64,000 nucleotides of DNA from Strongyloides papillosus (GCA_005656395.1 SRSI01000060.1:124001-188000); one strand, 5' to 3'; shown: positions 34,733 to 47,286, counted from the stretch's first letter. The notes: generated from the letters alone by a model not told the origin. A program made the numbers and translations.

Positions 34733-35877
34733 CAGGGTGGGTTAAAATATGCATCACCGTTGCAGTATAACACTTTATAATCTTTTCTGAAGATGACTTA
34801 TTTTTATGGTATTATACGCATTTTGTAGAGAATTTTTAGAGAATAATATATTTTAAGATCGTTCTCAAGAATAAACTTAAAAAAGTTTTTTAATTTTTTA
34901 ACATTTTAATATTTTACATTTAAAAGAAAACATTTCTTAATTTTATTCAATTTAAACTTATTTTTAAGTTTAAATCACATGGATACAATTCGTAATAAGT
35001 CAATATTTCACACAATTATGTGTGAAAATGATTTCTTTTAAATGATCACTATTTAACTTCTTGTACAAGCTTGTTCAATATAAAATATTAATCATTACTC
35101 TTATTAAATTGTTTTATCTAACTCTTCGAAACGATTTACCACACTTAAGATTGCATGTCTTGACAAAGCTTGGGTCATATTGTAATAGGTTTTAAATAAT
35201 TTTTGAGTTGTAACAATTGAACAGTTGTTGATGTAGTCGAAATGTTACAAAAAATTAAACTATACTAAAATCATAGTATAAATAAAGTACGCCCATAAAA
35301 TAAGAGGTATAAAAAGAAAAAGAGTTTAGCTAGAAGATAGTTCTCAGTAGTTTCCTGTAAGATGCCGTTATAATATAATATTAATATATTTCCTCACTAT
35401 TATTGTTTACCCTTCTTTTTGTTTTAAATAAAGTAATTCATCAACACACCGCTACACACGAATCATAATAACGTAGTAATCACGAAATATTTTTTCTGTT
35501 CTTCAGTAGAATACTTTCTTAAAGAGGGTAACAACAGTAGAAAATATTTAAAATATATTAAGAGAAATTAATAATATAGAAATAAAATACTTTTGAAGAA
35601 AAATGTTTTAAACTAACATTTTAAACATCTAGCATTTATTTTTAAATAAATTGAAATATTTTAAGATGCACTTTTTAAACAAAAATATAAACATTTTTAT
35701 TTAACTTGATACAACTCTTCAGTAAGACAATTCTTAAGAACGATCTTGTGGTATATTATTCTATAAATTGTTTTGTACAAAATGCGTATAATATCATAAC
35801 AATACGTTAACAACAAAAAAATTATAACAGTTACAAAGTGTTTCATGCAACTGTGATGCATATTTTGGTCCATCCTG
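34733..35877. mobile_element. TA-flanked TIR element with nested LTR-like repeat
   Basis: The left end CAGGGTGGGTTAAAATATGC is mirrored by the right end (reverse complement CAGGATGGACCAAAATATGC), both next to TA (34731-34732, 35878-35879). The similarity continues about 100 bases inwards to a shared TATTATACGCATTTTGTA. No transposase text is visible. The LTR-like repeat at 35225-35475 lies inside. Tc1/mariner superfamily by target site; non-autonomous. Confidence 0.65.
35225..35475 (+). repeat. LTR-like repeat, copy 2
   Basis: Matches 22935-23212. Here the ends are clearer: TGTTGATG at 35226 and CATCAACA at 35440-35447 are perfect 8-base inverted termini, with GTATAAAAAG inside. The shared CACCGCTACACACG follows the apparent end in both copies. 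Confidence 0.5.
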
Positions 35878-35879
35878 TA

Positions 35880-37360
35880 TAATATAAGATAATTCACTAG
35901 AAATGCTATGCAAAAAAGCGCAAAAAAATTTGGAAAAGTATTATTATATTCTGGAAGATTCTGAATTTCCATTAAATTACCAATAATACGCTTCAATCAC
36001 CGGTTTTATAATGTACCTTCTTTAGAAGTCTGGAAAAAAGAGTTATAAACCGACTACAATACAACAGTTAATCACTCTCAAAAATATGTAAAATCAATAA
36101 TAATTAATTTTTCTATCATGTTTTGTTTGAAATGGTAGATTATTTTTTGAAAGTAACAACTACTTTTTGCATTTTTTTGAAAAAGGAGTAAGAAAATTGA
36201 TTGGTATTAAGAATAATGAAAAAAAACAAACACATGGCATCATCAATTTTACCTATAAATAAATTTAATATCATACAAAATAGTCATTATTAAAACCTTG
36301 TAGATTTAGATAAGCAAAATTGTCAAGGGTAAGTAAGACTATTTTGTAATGGTTTTTATTATTGATTTATTGTTATTATAGTTTTTTAATCTACCATAAA
36401 TTTTACATAATCATTAACTCTTATTATAATGAATTTAAACAAAAATAATATTAAAATAGCTTTTATACCGATAAAAATTCTTGAATTATCATTTAAACTA
36501 CTTGACTGCTTATTGGTAAAATTTGCAGACTAAAAATATTTTAAAAAATAAAGTATTGCAAAAATAACTTTAAAAACAATGATCTTGTTCTTAAAAGGAA
36601 TTTTAATTATGAGTCACTTCTTATCTATTTTATATAACGACTTTTATTTTGTAATAATGCGATGTTTAGTCGAAATTCTTTTATATTCTGTCATAGGAGG
36701 GACGTATGAAAAATTTCAAACTATTTTTTAAAACATTTATATATCAAAATAATATTTTTATTTATTGTTATACTGCTTCTAGAATAAATATGTATTATTG
36801 AAACGAGTGATTACCACGATACCATTGAATAATTGTATAGAGCTAATTTAATTTTTCGTTGAAAAAATGTACTAGAAGATATATTGTCAACATTAATCTA
36901 TTATTAATTTTGATGAGCTGGACATATGTTTGTTATTTCTTGTTCCAAAAGCATTAGAATATGAGATTGCTAAAAGCATGGATATCTCGTTAAGTTTCAA
37001 GTACATTTCTTTTCATTTGAATAACAATGCTTTATTTTTAAATAAAAAATTATAGATAGCAATGAAATTAGTGATAAACAATAAAACATTCTTAATAAAT
37101 TTAAATGGCTTATTTTTATGTAATTATTTTAGTAAATTTTAACCAAAAAATTAAAATAATTATTTGGTAATAAAACATTATCTTTATGAATCACATTAAA
37201 AAATTTCATATAAGAGAATTGACTACAATTTTTATATAATCATAATTTTAAAAATAGCAAATAAATTAAATATTATCACCACAAATTCTAAATCGATTAA
37301 ATTTTATAGTTAAATACCACGAACAATGATAATTTTTATATTTTTTATTGTTATAAAAGA
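35880..37360. other. Intergenic, no feature seen
   Basis: AT-rich. No coding text, RNA gene or repeat recognised. Confidence 0.5.
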
Positions 37361-38626
37361 GTGGTCTCGATAAATTTTCTAAGATTTAAAAAATTATATG
37401 TGCTACTTTTTATTTTCTTTATTATTCTTATACCTTTATTATATAAAAAAGAAAAAATAAGCTCAAATATAAATAGAAAGGTTTGTGAAGATTTTTCATT
37501 TGAATTAACTGATAAAACAAGATCAAACATTTTTTTGTTATTTATTTATAAAGAATTAAAAAGTTTAAAAGTCATCTTATTCGATAGGAATAATAAAAAT
37601 TGTATATATATTGTAGTGGGAAATAATCAAAAAATAATAGCGAGAGAGAATTTTATAAATATACAAGAAAAGACAGTCTTTTTTTATAGTATAAACATGC
37701 GTCAAATAAGCATTATTTATAATGGATTAATTATAAAAAAACTTTTGTTATCAATGAGAAATATCTTAAATTTGATGAATATCTTAGAATTAATATATTA
37801 AAAAAACTTTTAAAAAGGCGAGTAATTCAATACAAAAATAATTTTTGCAAAATTTTATATCTTGAAGCAGTAAAACATTTAATAATATTATTATTAGTGA
37901 TCAAATGTGTTCCAATAATAAATAAAGAATGGGTAACATATCTTCCTTTAATTGACAACGATTTTTATTGGTCAAAAGCGACAGTGATATTAGAAAGTGG
38001 AGCTTTTTTTACCACAAAATATCTGTACAAACACTCTACCTTATTTACCAAAGAAATGAAATAGTAATGTAAGGAAGAAATTTACTAATGTGGAATTTTA
38101 AAAATTTGATTCGAATAATTAGTAATATTATAACATTTCTTGAAAAGTTATTTACTAAAGATATCAGTGAGAAATTCATTAAAGCTGTTAATCTTTACAA
38201 AGAAGATAATAAATTATTTGAAATAGAAAGATATAAACAGCCGGTAATCAATAAATTTACGGTTATATTTACCACATTTAAAATAACTGAACTTTTAAAC
38301 ATTTCTATGTCAAAATTAGATAGTGTACCAAATATTGATAAAATTATAGTAATTTGGAATAATCCTAATTCTTCGTATTTATCGGATAAAAATAGTTGGT
38401 GTAAAACTATTGCTCCAAAATTTTTTATCAAAACAAAAAGTAATTCATTAAATAATAAATTTTTACCTTATGATATTATAAAAACTGAAGCAGTGCTTAC
38501 GTTAGATGATGATCAAAGTGTAGACCAACACTTAGTACTTTATTTATTTGAAGTATGGAAACAACATAAAAACTTCATCGTTGGATATTATAGAAGATTT
38601 GGAGGTAATGATTATGAAAGATTATA
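37361..38626 (+). pseudogene. Exostosin-like glycosyltransferase (GT47/GT64) remnant
   Basis: Family role: exostosins are Golgi type II membrane enzymes that build heparan sulfate chains. The N terminus has a membrane anchor (LYVLLFIFFIILIPLLY) with basic residues before it, but no ATG. Exostosin-domain text continues through a frameshift near 37795: NNFCKILYLEAVKH, CVPIINKEWVTYLP, WSKATVILE match the FCLxP...EA...CVPVxLxNGWxLPF...KAxVI pattern. After another shift near 38065 the frame 38088-38690 carries a GT64 domain: FTVIFTTFKITELLN, DKIIVIWNNPNS, NSLNNKFLPYDIIKTEAVLT, the DDD metal motif, WKQHKNFIVGY. It is nearest to the EXTL3/RIB-2 type. Coding similarity stops at GGNDYERLY, exactly where a MITE begins (38629), so the C-terminal third is lost. 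Confidence 0.8.
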
Positions 38627-38628
38627 TA

Positions 38629-38915
38629 CCGAGTGGCCGGCGAATTTCTCCAATTTTAATGACAAAAAATCCGTACATATAATTTCATAATGATAAATTA
38701 TAAAAGACAATATTTTTATACTGTTAATTATAGTAATTAAAGGGTAATTGTTAATTTAATTATAAATAATAAATTAACAAAATGAATATATTGGTAAATA
38801 GATAAACTTTTCATTTTATTAAAAGATAAATTTCTTTTAAAATTATTAATCATTCTCCAACAGAAAATAGCAAACAAATTGTCATCAAAATGGGAGAAAT
38901 TCGCCAGCCGCCCGG
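38629..38915 (+). mobile_element. MITE family C, copy 1, at the end of the exostosin remnant
   Basis: A 287-bp element. The left end CCGAGTGGCCGGCGAATTTC and the right end (reverse complement CCGGGCGGCTGGCGAATTTC) are inverted, continuing into TTGATGACA/TTAATGACA. TA flanks both sides (38627-38628, 38916-38917). It shares ends with 45018-45140 but has a longer interior. Confidence 0.8.
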
Positions 38916-38967
38916 TATAACGACTTATAACACATATACAACCTTATTTTGACAGGTTTATCATTTA

Positions 38968-40275
38968 TCACACTATGTTATTTCCTCGGTCGAATACTTT
39001 GACCCCTGCCGCAGCGACGTTTTTCTAAACTTGTAAGAAACCCATTTTTAGCTAATAAAAGTTTATGAAACCTTTAAAAATGCAATGTATATGCTATTTA
39101 AAAGTAGATTATTTAAAAAAATTTTTAAAATTTTCAAAAATGGAAATTTTTTTTGAAGCTTTGTGTCTCGGAATTTTATTATGATACCTTATATGAAACC
39201 TATATATTCTGAAAGTTCTTGATCTCCTCTACAAGAATATACTCATCACATATCAAACTGTCTATCCAGTTTTTAGATAATTAGATTTAAAGTTAATTAC
39301 TCATGTTTTTTCAATATTTTTGATCTTGAAAGCCAATTTTTTTAAACTATTAGTACTCAAAAATTGCTTTAATGTGTATTACGAGCTATGATTTATATGC
39401 TATTAACTTTAATACAAAAGAAATTTCTTTCAGTAAAAATGAATTGTTTAAGAAATTTCTTATAATTTTTAAAAAATTTGACTTTTATTTCTTAAAAAAA
39501 TGATAAAATACTTTAGTTTTAGCATTCAAAAACTGTTAAGATTGCTGAAAAACTATTTTTTATATGTAAAATACAAGTTCTAATACATGTGTTTGAGGTG
39601 TAGTAGAACACATTTGAGAAGGGTTCAAGAGATAGCATGAAATGCTTTTTTTGTAAAGGAATAGTAAAACTATACATAATTAAGCATGATCTGATTATAA
39701 TAGGCAAATATCAGCTTAAAGAATTCCATAATTAATAGTTATAATAAGTCTTTCTTTAAAAATTATTCCCCTTAATATCTTGCTAAAATGACCATTTATA
39801 GACAGTATTGTGCAATAACTCTATTTTTTTAAAATATTTTATAAAAAGTAATCTACATTGGAATAGTTTTTTAAAACAAATAATTTTAAAAAATTGGCTT
39901 TCAAGATCAAAAATATTGAAAAAACATGAGTAATTAACTTTAAATCTAATTATTTAAAAACTGGATAGACAGTTTGATATGAGATGGGTATATTCTTGTA
40001 GAGGAGATCAAGGGCTTTCAGAATATATAGATTTCATATAAAGTATCACAGTAAAATTCTGAGACACAAAGCCTCAAAAAAAAATTTCCATTTTTGAAAA
40101 TTTAAAAAATTTTTTAAATAATCTACTTATACATAGCATATACATTGCATTATTAAAGATTTCATAAACTTTTATTAGCTAAAAATGGGTTTCTTACAAG
40201 TTTAGAAAAACGTCGCTGCGGCAGGGGTCAAAGTATTTGACCAAGGAATTTAATACTAAACAACATAGTTTGAGA
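38968..40275. repeat. 1.3-kb foldback element with ~380-base arms
   Basis: The arm 38968-39350 (with ACTTTGACCCCTGCCGCAGC and GATCTCCTCTACAAGAATAT) is mirrored by 39885-40275 with a few percent differences. The ~530-bp centre is AT-rich and non-coding. Perfect terminal repeats and target duplication are not evident. Transcribed or single-stranded, it would form a long hairpin. Confidence 0.75.
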
Positions 40276-40555
40276 GATGAATGATGTTAACATTTTTTTA
40301 AAATTTTTTTTATACTTTAATATCTTGTCAGCACTACATGCATGCAGCGATGTTTTTACTGACTATTAATGAGCTACAGATTTATACAATGGAATCTAAA
40401 CTTATCCACATACATAAGACCGTACAAATTTTAACAAACTGTAAAAAAAACTTTTGGTAGAGTTGTAGCAAAAGACAAATGTGTGTTATCAAAGTGTCAA
40501 AAAATAAAGAAAAATGTCTTTTTGAAAAAATAAGTTTTAGCGTTAAAAAAATTTA

Positions 40556-41836
40556 TTAGGTTGTTTAATAATAAACGCCAATTTTTGACTGTCAATTTCA
40601 AATTTCATAACTTACTTAAAAATAAATATTTTTATAAAAAATATAAGGTTTTTTTGAATCAACACATTTTTGCCTACGTAATACAAGTTTATCTATGCCA
40701 TTTGAAATGAATCTCCGGTCTATAGAATTCAAAAACTTGAAGACGTCAGATTTCAGATTATGATGCTTGGAGAATATTTTCTGCTTCAAATGATATTTCA
40801 TTTCCTTGATCAAATGATCGTTTGTTAGAAATAAATCAGGTGGAAAAAGTGGTATGGTAGAGTTTAATAATCAATTTGTTAAGCTTCTTTATTGTGCTTT
40901 TTGAAGCATGCGGTCTTGCGTTATTATGTAATAATATTGAACTTCTTTTACTGTTCTATAAATGCTTCAGAATTGATAATTTCTGCTGCATTTCTTCTAT
41001 TTGTTTACAGTATCGGCCTACAGTCAAGTTTCATTAAGATTCAGAAACTTGTGGTAGATGATTTCATCTCGATTTTACCGAATAGTTAATAGTACCTTCC
41101 TATTTGAATTCTTGAATTTGGGAAGTATTTAAAGCTCTCATTTTCGGTCATCAACTGAGAAAACCTTTTACGGTTTCAAACACGATCTATTTTTCATCGC
41201 ATGTAACGATCCTATCCAAAAATGGATCATCCTTGTTTTCAAGAATCAAAGAAGAACACATTTCAATTTTCCTTAAACATTTGTTGGGAGTTAATTCATT
41301 GCATAAGTAGGAATTTATCCTTTTTCTTTTTACTTATGACTTTTAAGTGATTGGATACAGTTCCAACACTTGTATCTTATTTTTCCGAAAACTCTTGAAT
41401 AGTTGTTTTTGGATTACGTCCCACCATTATTTCTACTTTTTCGTCCTCAGGAATTCTTACTTATACAGAACTTCTTTTCGTTGAAAAATCATATCTCCAT
41501 TGCAAAATTTCTAGAACCAACTTTGTATGGTTCGTTTTTTAGCAGATCCTTGGCTAAATGCTTTATTAATTTTCCTTGAAGCTTTGCTTGCTGTTTGGCC
41601 AAATTTTAACTCGTACAATTAAATTAGTCGGAAATCCATTTTTGACGCAACTTCTTTTTAAGGTGACAACAACTTTAGAATGGTTATGAACAAAATGCAA
41701 GAAAATGATTTTGATAGTCCTCGAATTGCTCTATAAGACAGTGTATACCTTGTTTCGACGCGTAAATGTATAAGAAAATTATCATCATTTAAAAATTGAC
41801 CATCATAAAAGCGACATTTTTTGGTGTACAACTTAA
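40556..41836 (-). mobile_element. mariner element, full-length size, inactive
   Basis: Length 1281 bp, TA-flanked (40554-40555, 41837-41838), with ends TTAGGTTGTTTAATAAT and (reverse complement of right) TTAAGTTGTACACCAAA. The minus strand carries transposase text throughout. A helix-turn-helix-like region lies near 41330-41480 (DEKVEIMVGRNPKTTIQEFS). Near 41160-41260 NKDDPFLDRIVTCDEK contains the first catalytic Asp (D of TCDEK). C-terminal residues RRFISNGIDKLVLRRQKCVD lie at 40640-40720. Many stops and shifts make it dead. The motifs are those of the mariner/SETMAR-like group common in nematodes. Confidence 0.85.
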
Positions 41837-41839
41837 TAT

Positions 41840-43348
41840 TATTATAAAAGCACTAAAATCGTGATTAATTTTAATGTAGTTATCGTTGTTTAATTAATAA
41901 AATTTTGGATATGAAAAATATTTAAAAAAGATAAATGTTAATATTATCGCACATGTAAAGCATAATTTATGGTAAAAAAAATTTTATCACCTGTAAAAAT
42001 CATTTTTGCAAATTTGTTATCATATTAATCCAAAAGTACTTTTCTCAATATTTATAGACCAAGAAAGAAGAGAAAAAAATAATTTTTTTAACTATTTCTT
42101 GTAAAATTATATTAGTAAAATAAATTTCCATGATTTATCAAATATACAAATTCATTTTAATCTGTAAACTTAGTTTATATTTTTTCTTAAGGTAAAAAAA
42201 AATGTTTTAAAAAATTTTTAGTTACCAACATAATTTTATCATTTGTTGTAACTAAAATAAAATTATTGTGTTTGAATAAAAGGTAATTAGAAACTTAATT
42301 ATTGCTTTTGTCATTTTATTATTTCTATCGATAGAGTTAAGTATGCATGATAGAAATACAACATACAAAATATAATTGAAAATTTTTTAATAAATAAAAT
42401 ATTAATATTTTAAACCAAAATTGCTGAAAAACTAACTAACAAAGTAAAAATCAATACAGTGTGAAATATTGAAAAGTTTTTTATTTTGTTTTATTTATAG
42501 AAAAAGTACTAATAAAAGAAAAATTATACTGCTACTTCTTAATTTTGATATTATATGCTTTTATACTCTTAATTTAACTGTACACAAATAAATGTATCTT
42601 AATTTTTAGAACATTAAAGCTCAGACGACTTTTTTACTTTGTTTCATATTTTAGGTAAAACTTTAAACAATAAGAAAATTTTTTTGCAAAATTATAAAAA
42701 TTACTTTTTGGATATTTTCAAAAGTTCAGCAATAATCATAATTAAATTTTGCGTAATATTTGTTTGATATATATTTAATAGTCTCTGTTAATTTAATCGA
42801 TTACTGCTAATTTGATCAATGCTAACAAAAATCCGAATTTTTACAAAAGTAAAATTTTCGTTTAAAAATATTACAAATAAAATATAATATTTTAATTATA
42901 CCAGCAAACATTAATAAAATTAATTTTGGTATACTTATAATCCATAGTAATTGAAAACTTTTATCCTAATTTTTTAAGATTAATTTTGCTCATTTTAGTA
43001 GTGAAATAAAATTTTCATTGCTTTTAAAATATATTACTGATAGTTAACAACACTTTCATTTTCAATATTTTATTGACCGCATACATTAATAAACTATGGC
43101 AAATATAATCAGGTAATTAACATAAATTGTTTTTATATGTTCAAAATTATTATTTATATTATCATTAACACTAAAATTGTTTTTTTAAACTTTAACTATA
43201 TAGTTCTAAAATGTATTCACAAATTGAATGTTAAAAGTTTGCTTGGATATTATTTGCATAACAAATGTTTTTTTAATACCAGTGTAAATCAGTATTTAGA
43301 TCATTTATACATTTTTAAATTCACTAAAACTTTTTGTCACATTTAAAA
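41840..43348. other. Intergenic upstream of the astacin-like gene
   Basis: AT-rich without coding text. The 5' regulatory region of the next gene presumably lies in the last few hundred bases, but no element is recognisable. Confidence 0.5.
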
Positions 43349-44558
43349 ATGAAGTTAATTTCTGTCATCGTTTTGACATCTTTTTTATTTATATCGCAAA
43401 ATGTAAGTTTTTAATTATGAACTAATAATTTATTACTATTAGGCAAGTGAAGAAAATATTTTAGAGAGAAGAAAAAGAAATATAATCGTAAAAGGAGGTC
43501 CACCTTACCCTTATTTTCCTGATTCTATTATGTACTATGTTTCAGATGATATCACTCAAAAATTAATTGTTCATCCTTTAATTAATTTAGAATGGCGAAT
43601 TTGTGTTAATTTTGAGAAGCAAAATTTTGAGGTTAATGGAATAGGTATCAACTTTTATTCATCTAATACAACGGATAAGGTGATATTATCTAAAAGTATT
43701 GATCAACCAACACGAGTTTATCTGACAAAAAAAACACTTCAAAATTTAAGATTAGTTAGATATCATATTGGCGTTGCACTAGGTTTAACACCAGAAATTA
43801 CACGTTTTGACAGAGATAAGTATGTTAAAATTTTGTGGGAGAATATTGATAAATCATATATGTCATATTTTAAACAGTCAAATCTTAATAAAAAACGCAT
43901 TTTTAACACAGCTTTTGATTTCGGTTCAATAATGCTTTTTGATCCATATTTTGGAACTAAAAATGGTAAACCTGTATACAGTTCTAAAATATCTCCTTAC
44001 TATGAACAGATGGCTGGTAAATTTGAAGATTTTTCATATAATGATATAAAGCTTCTAAATGATTTATACTGCAATGGACTTTGTAAAAAAGATAAAGTTC
44101 TTTGCGTCAATAATGGCTACCTAAGTAGTTCATGCAAATCATGTACTTGTCCTCTTGTGTTCTCTGGGCCAACTTGTAAAAATCTTGCAATACATGATAA
44201 TGGATGTGGTCCGAAAAAGATTTTCTTTGCGTCAAAAAAAAAGCAATATATAATGGGTAACTCATTCAAAGGAAATTGTTTCTGGTCAATATATTCAAGA
44301 AAACTAACATCATTAGAAATTGTCGTTGAAAAAATGAGTTACCAACCAAAATATGAATTCGATGAAAAAGATGGTTTAGAAATTAGGCATCTTTTTGATA
44401 AAGGAACAACAGGACTTATTTTACGTGGTAATTATACAAATGTTAGAGTTCGTCCTATATCTAGCAACGTAATTTTGCGTTACAAAGCTCCATTTAAGTA
44501 TCACGAGCTAAAAATTTCTTATCGAGAAGTCAAAAAAAATAAATTAACTCTTAAATAG
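43349..44558 (+). CDS. Astacin-like secreted protein with EGF and CUB domains, catalytically dead
   Basis: Two exons: 43349-43402 encodes a signal peptide (MKLISVIVLTSFLFISQ), intron 43403-43442 (GTAAGT to TATTAG), then 43443-44558; 389 residues. A furin-type RRKR (residues 27-30) precedes the mature domain. The astacin fold is recognisable at 31-205: WRICVNFEKQ, and RYHIGVALGLTPE...FDRDKYV (124-146) aligned to the zinc site HExxHxxGxxHExxRxDRD. The three His ligands are Tyr125, Val129 and Pro135, and the catalytic Glu is His126. The Met-turn SIMHY is SIMLF (Met182 kept). An EGF-like segment (about 213-245, six Cys) and a CUB domain (from CGPKKIF to the C terminus) follow, as in nematode NAS proteins. 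The frame is intact, so it is probably a secreted pseudoprotease, perhaps a binding protein. Polyadenylation-like sequence follows the stop. Confidence 0.85.
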
Positions 44559-45017
44559 AAAAATTTTAAAATCTATTAAATTTTAAAGTTTATTAAATTT
44601 TAAAATTAAAAAATTATTTTAAATATTATCCAAAGCGTTAATATATATTTTTTAAGTTTGAAAATCAGCTTTTAAATTGTTTTCCGCATATATTTAAAAT
44701 TCTATTCTTATTTCGAAATTATCGAGTCTGTTATATTCGACTTTGAATACTACAAAAATTTTATCGACAGTATATTAATCAAACCTTTATTAATTTTTAA
44801 TGACTTTATTTTTATGTTAAATGAATGGCGTGTTTATGGAAATTTTTTTTTCGTAACTCTAATTTATTTTAGAAATTAGGATAAACTTAGTACATACTAT
44901 GTATCAGATTAAAACGCTTTGTTATATCAACTCATTTTTTATAAAAGACTATTAATTAGATATAGAAATATAATGATAATGAAAAAAATAATTAACATTG
45001 TTAAAGACCATTTTATA
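44559..45017. other. 3' flank, no feature seen
   Basis: Repeated TTTTAAAATTTATTAAA-like strings follow the stop; otherwise AT-rich sequence without genes. Confidence 0.45.
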
Positions 45018-45140
45018 CCCATGGGCTAACGAATTTCTCCGTTTTTGATGACATAAAAATATTCTATGTAGAAGGTATTTTCGAACGAAAAGTGATAAAC
45101 AAACTGTCATCAAAAACGGAGAAATTCGCCGGCCACCCGG
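45018..45140 (+). mobile_element. MITE family C, copy 2
   Basis: A 123-bp element whose right end (reverse complement CCGGGTGGCCGGCGAATTTC) matches copy 1. The left end is slightly mutated (CCCATGGGCTAACGAATTTC). TA flanks both sides. TCCGTTTTTGATGACA is repeated in inverted form, so the element is almost all terminal repeat. Confidence 0.8.
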
Positions 45141-47286
45141 TATTATAATTATATAATAACGAATTTATTAAATTACCTCGTTTTTATCAAAAAATATCTG
45201 TATTACTTTTAAAATATTATTTAAAAGTTAATTTATGCATGATATTTTTCAAATTGTTTTTTCTTATCAAATTTAAGCATTATAGATTAAACATTATAAA
45301 AAGTTTAGTGCTCTTTAATAATATTATGTAAACTATAAATGAAAATTTAGATCTAAAAGAGCTCAGATTTTCAAAATATATATTTTTGTCAAATGATATA
45401 AATGATAAATATTTACAGACTTTTAATTTCTGAATTACAAATCATATAATTGACATCTGTGTTTTATATCACTGAATATTCAGATGTATGAATAACTATT
45501 TTAATTTTTTTCATCAAGGCATGTTTGCAATCTTTTCTAAAAACTTTTGTAAGAATATATCTTTTACAATTGTCAAAATAATATAATTTTCTACATAGTA
45601 AACACTTAGCATACACAGAGTAAAAAAACTATCATTTTTCGTCGTTTTGCAAATTATTCATAATTGAATATTTAAAAAACGAAAAAAAACAAGGATTCAA
45701 AGTTTACTTTAATCAAAACAATTATCTCATCATAAATCGTTGTTTAAAAAAAGTCGGTTATTTATTTAAATGTTAACATTAGTCAAGGAAGTAATTCAAT
45801 GCCAAAAGATGTTTATAACATTGTTAACATTTTGAGATAAGAAATCATAAAAATACTGCATTACTAAACAAACTTCTATCTAGGTTAACAAAATATTGTA
45901 ATTTCGTATCTTGATAGAATTGCTATATAATATTTCTTATAGATTGATTTAGCATCAAAAATATAATAACTAAAATAATACAATAAAGTAATTAAACAAA
46001 CTTATAAAACTTATTTTAGTTTAGATCTAAAATTACTTCCACAAACTTTTATACATATTCAATTTGATATATAATAAAAATGATTGTTTCATAATTGAAA
46101 GTATATAGTTACAGCAAAATTTACTAAAATAAAACATGCCAAAGCGAATAGAAAATAAAAAGTAACAAATTTTAAAATAAAAATCTACTACTTTGAGAAA
46201 AATTATAATTTACGACATTTCTTTTCTATGTATACCAAAACGATAAAATTATTTATGACTAGTAAATTATTCCAACCGTTGAATATTTAATTGATGATAA
46301 GAAATCTGTATGTTGCTTATATAACTTTTTGCTTTGATTTTAATGTTTCTTGTACAATAGTTTTGAAAATAAATCAATAAAAATAAAAATATTTGCTATT
46401 TGTAGTAACAATTTTTATTATAATGATTGAAAACAAAATTTACACGTTTTCAAAAAAAGCAATACAAACCATGCTTCAAACAAAAAAGTATTGTTGTTTT
46501 ATTTTTAATGCTTACAAATTTTGAATAATTTATTTGAAAATGAATATATAGAAAATTCAGTTTAAAGCGAAGAATAATTTATTATAAATTAAACACATTA
46601 ATCATTGTTCTGTACAATTTTTTCTATTATAATAATTTCCCTTGTATTAATTGTACTAAGTAAACGTTAATTTGCCATTAATAATTTATTTAATCTAAAT
46701 TTTTGAACATTGTAATTATTTATTGTAAATATCTCTACATCTTTTAACATTTTTTCACAGTAATCATATACATTATTATTTTTCTTTTTTTATATTACAT
46801 TTTCAGAAAATTTATCATGTATAAAATTTCATATATCAACTTATTTTCATCTCTTTAATATAGTCTTCAAGCTAAACAAGCCGAAAAATTGTAAAAAAAA
46901 ACTATAAAAACTACTAAATGTTGAGTAATCAAAAACATAAAAATAAAAATTACTTATCTTTTTTGTCTAATAAAACTTTTCCAATAAAACATTCTATATA
47001 ATAATCTCAAAATTTTTGGCAGTTAGAATTGGCATACAACTTTATTCCAAAAATTTAAAAGAAATTGAAGTTTATAGTACATGATAATTCCAAACATATA
47101 ATATGTGATATAGAAGTAGAAAGATAATGTTTTTTTGTTGTGTAATATTTTTTATTGTAGAAGCGTAATGCAACTAACTTTTACCATTTTTGAATGACCA
47201 TATTAATTCCTTATTTTTTATAATTTATATATATATTTTTCAAAAAAGTAAGCCTTCACTACAGCGAAGCATACGACGAGAGATTT
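45141..47286. other. Intergenic, no feature seen
   Basis: About 2.1 kb of AT-rich sequence without coding text or repeats that I can support. Confidence 0.5.

Noticed and set aside
37361..37801. Reading the exostosin remnant as three separate genes
   Set aside because: The three frames carry consecutive parts of one GT47/GT64 protein, so frameshifts are the simpler explanation.
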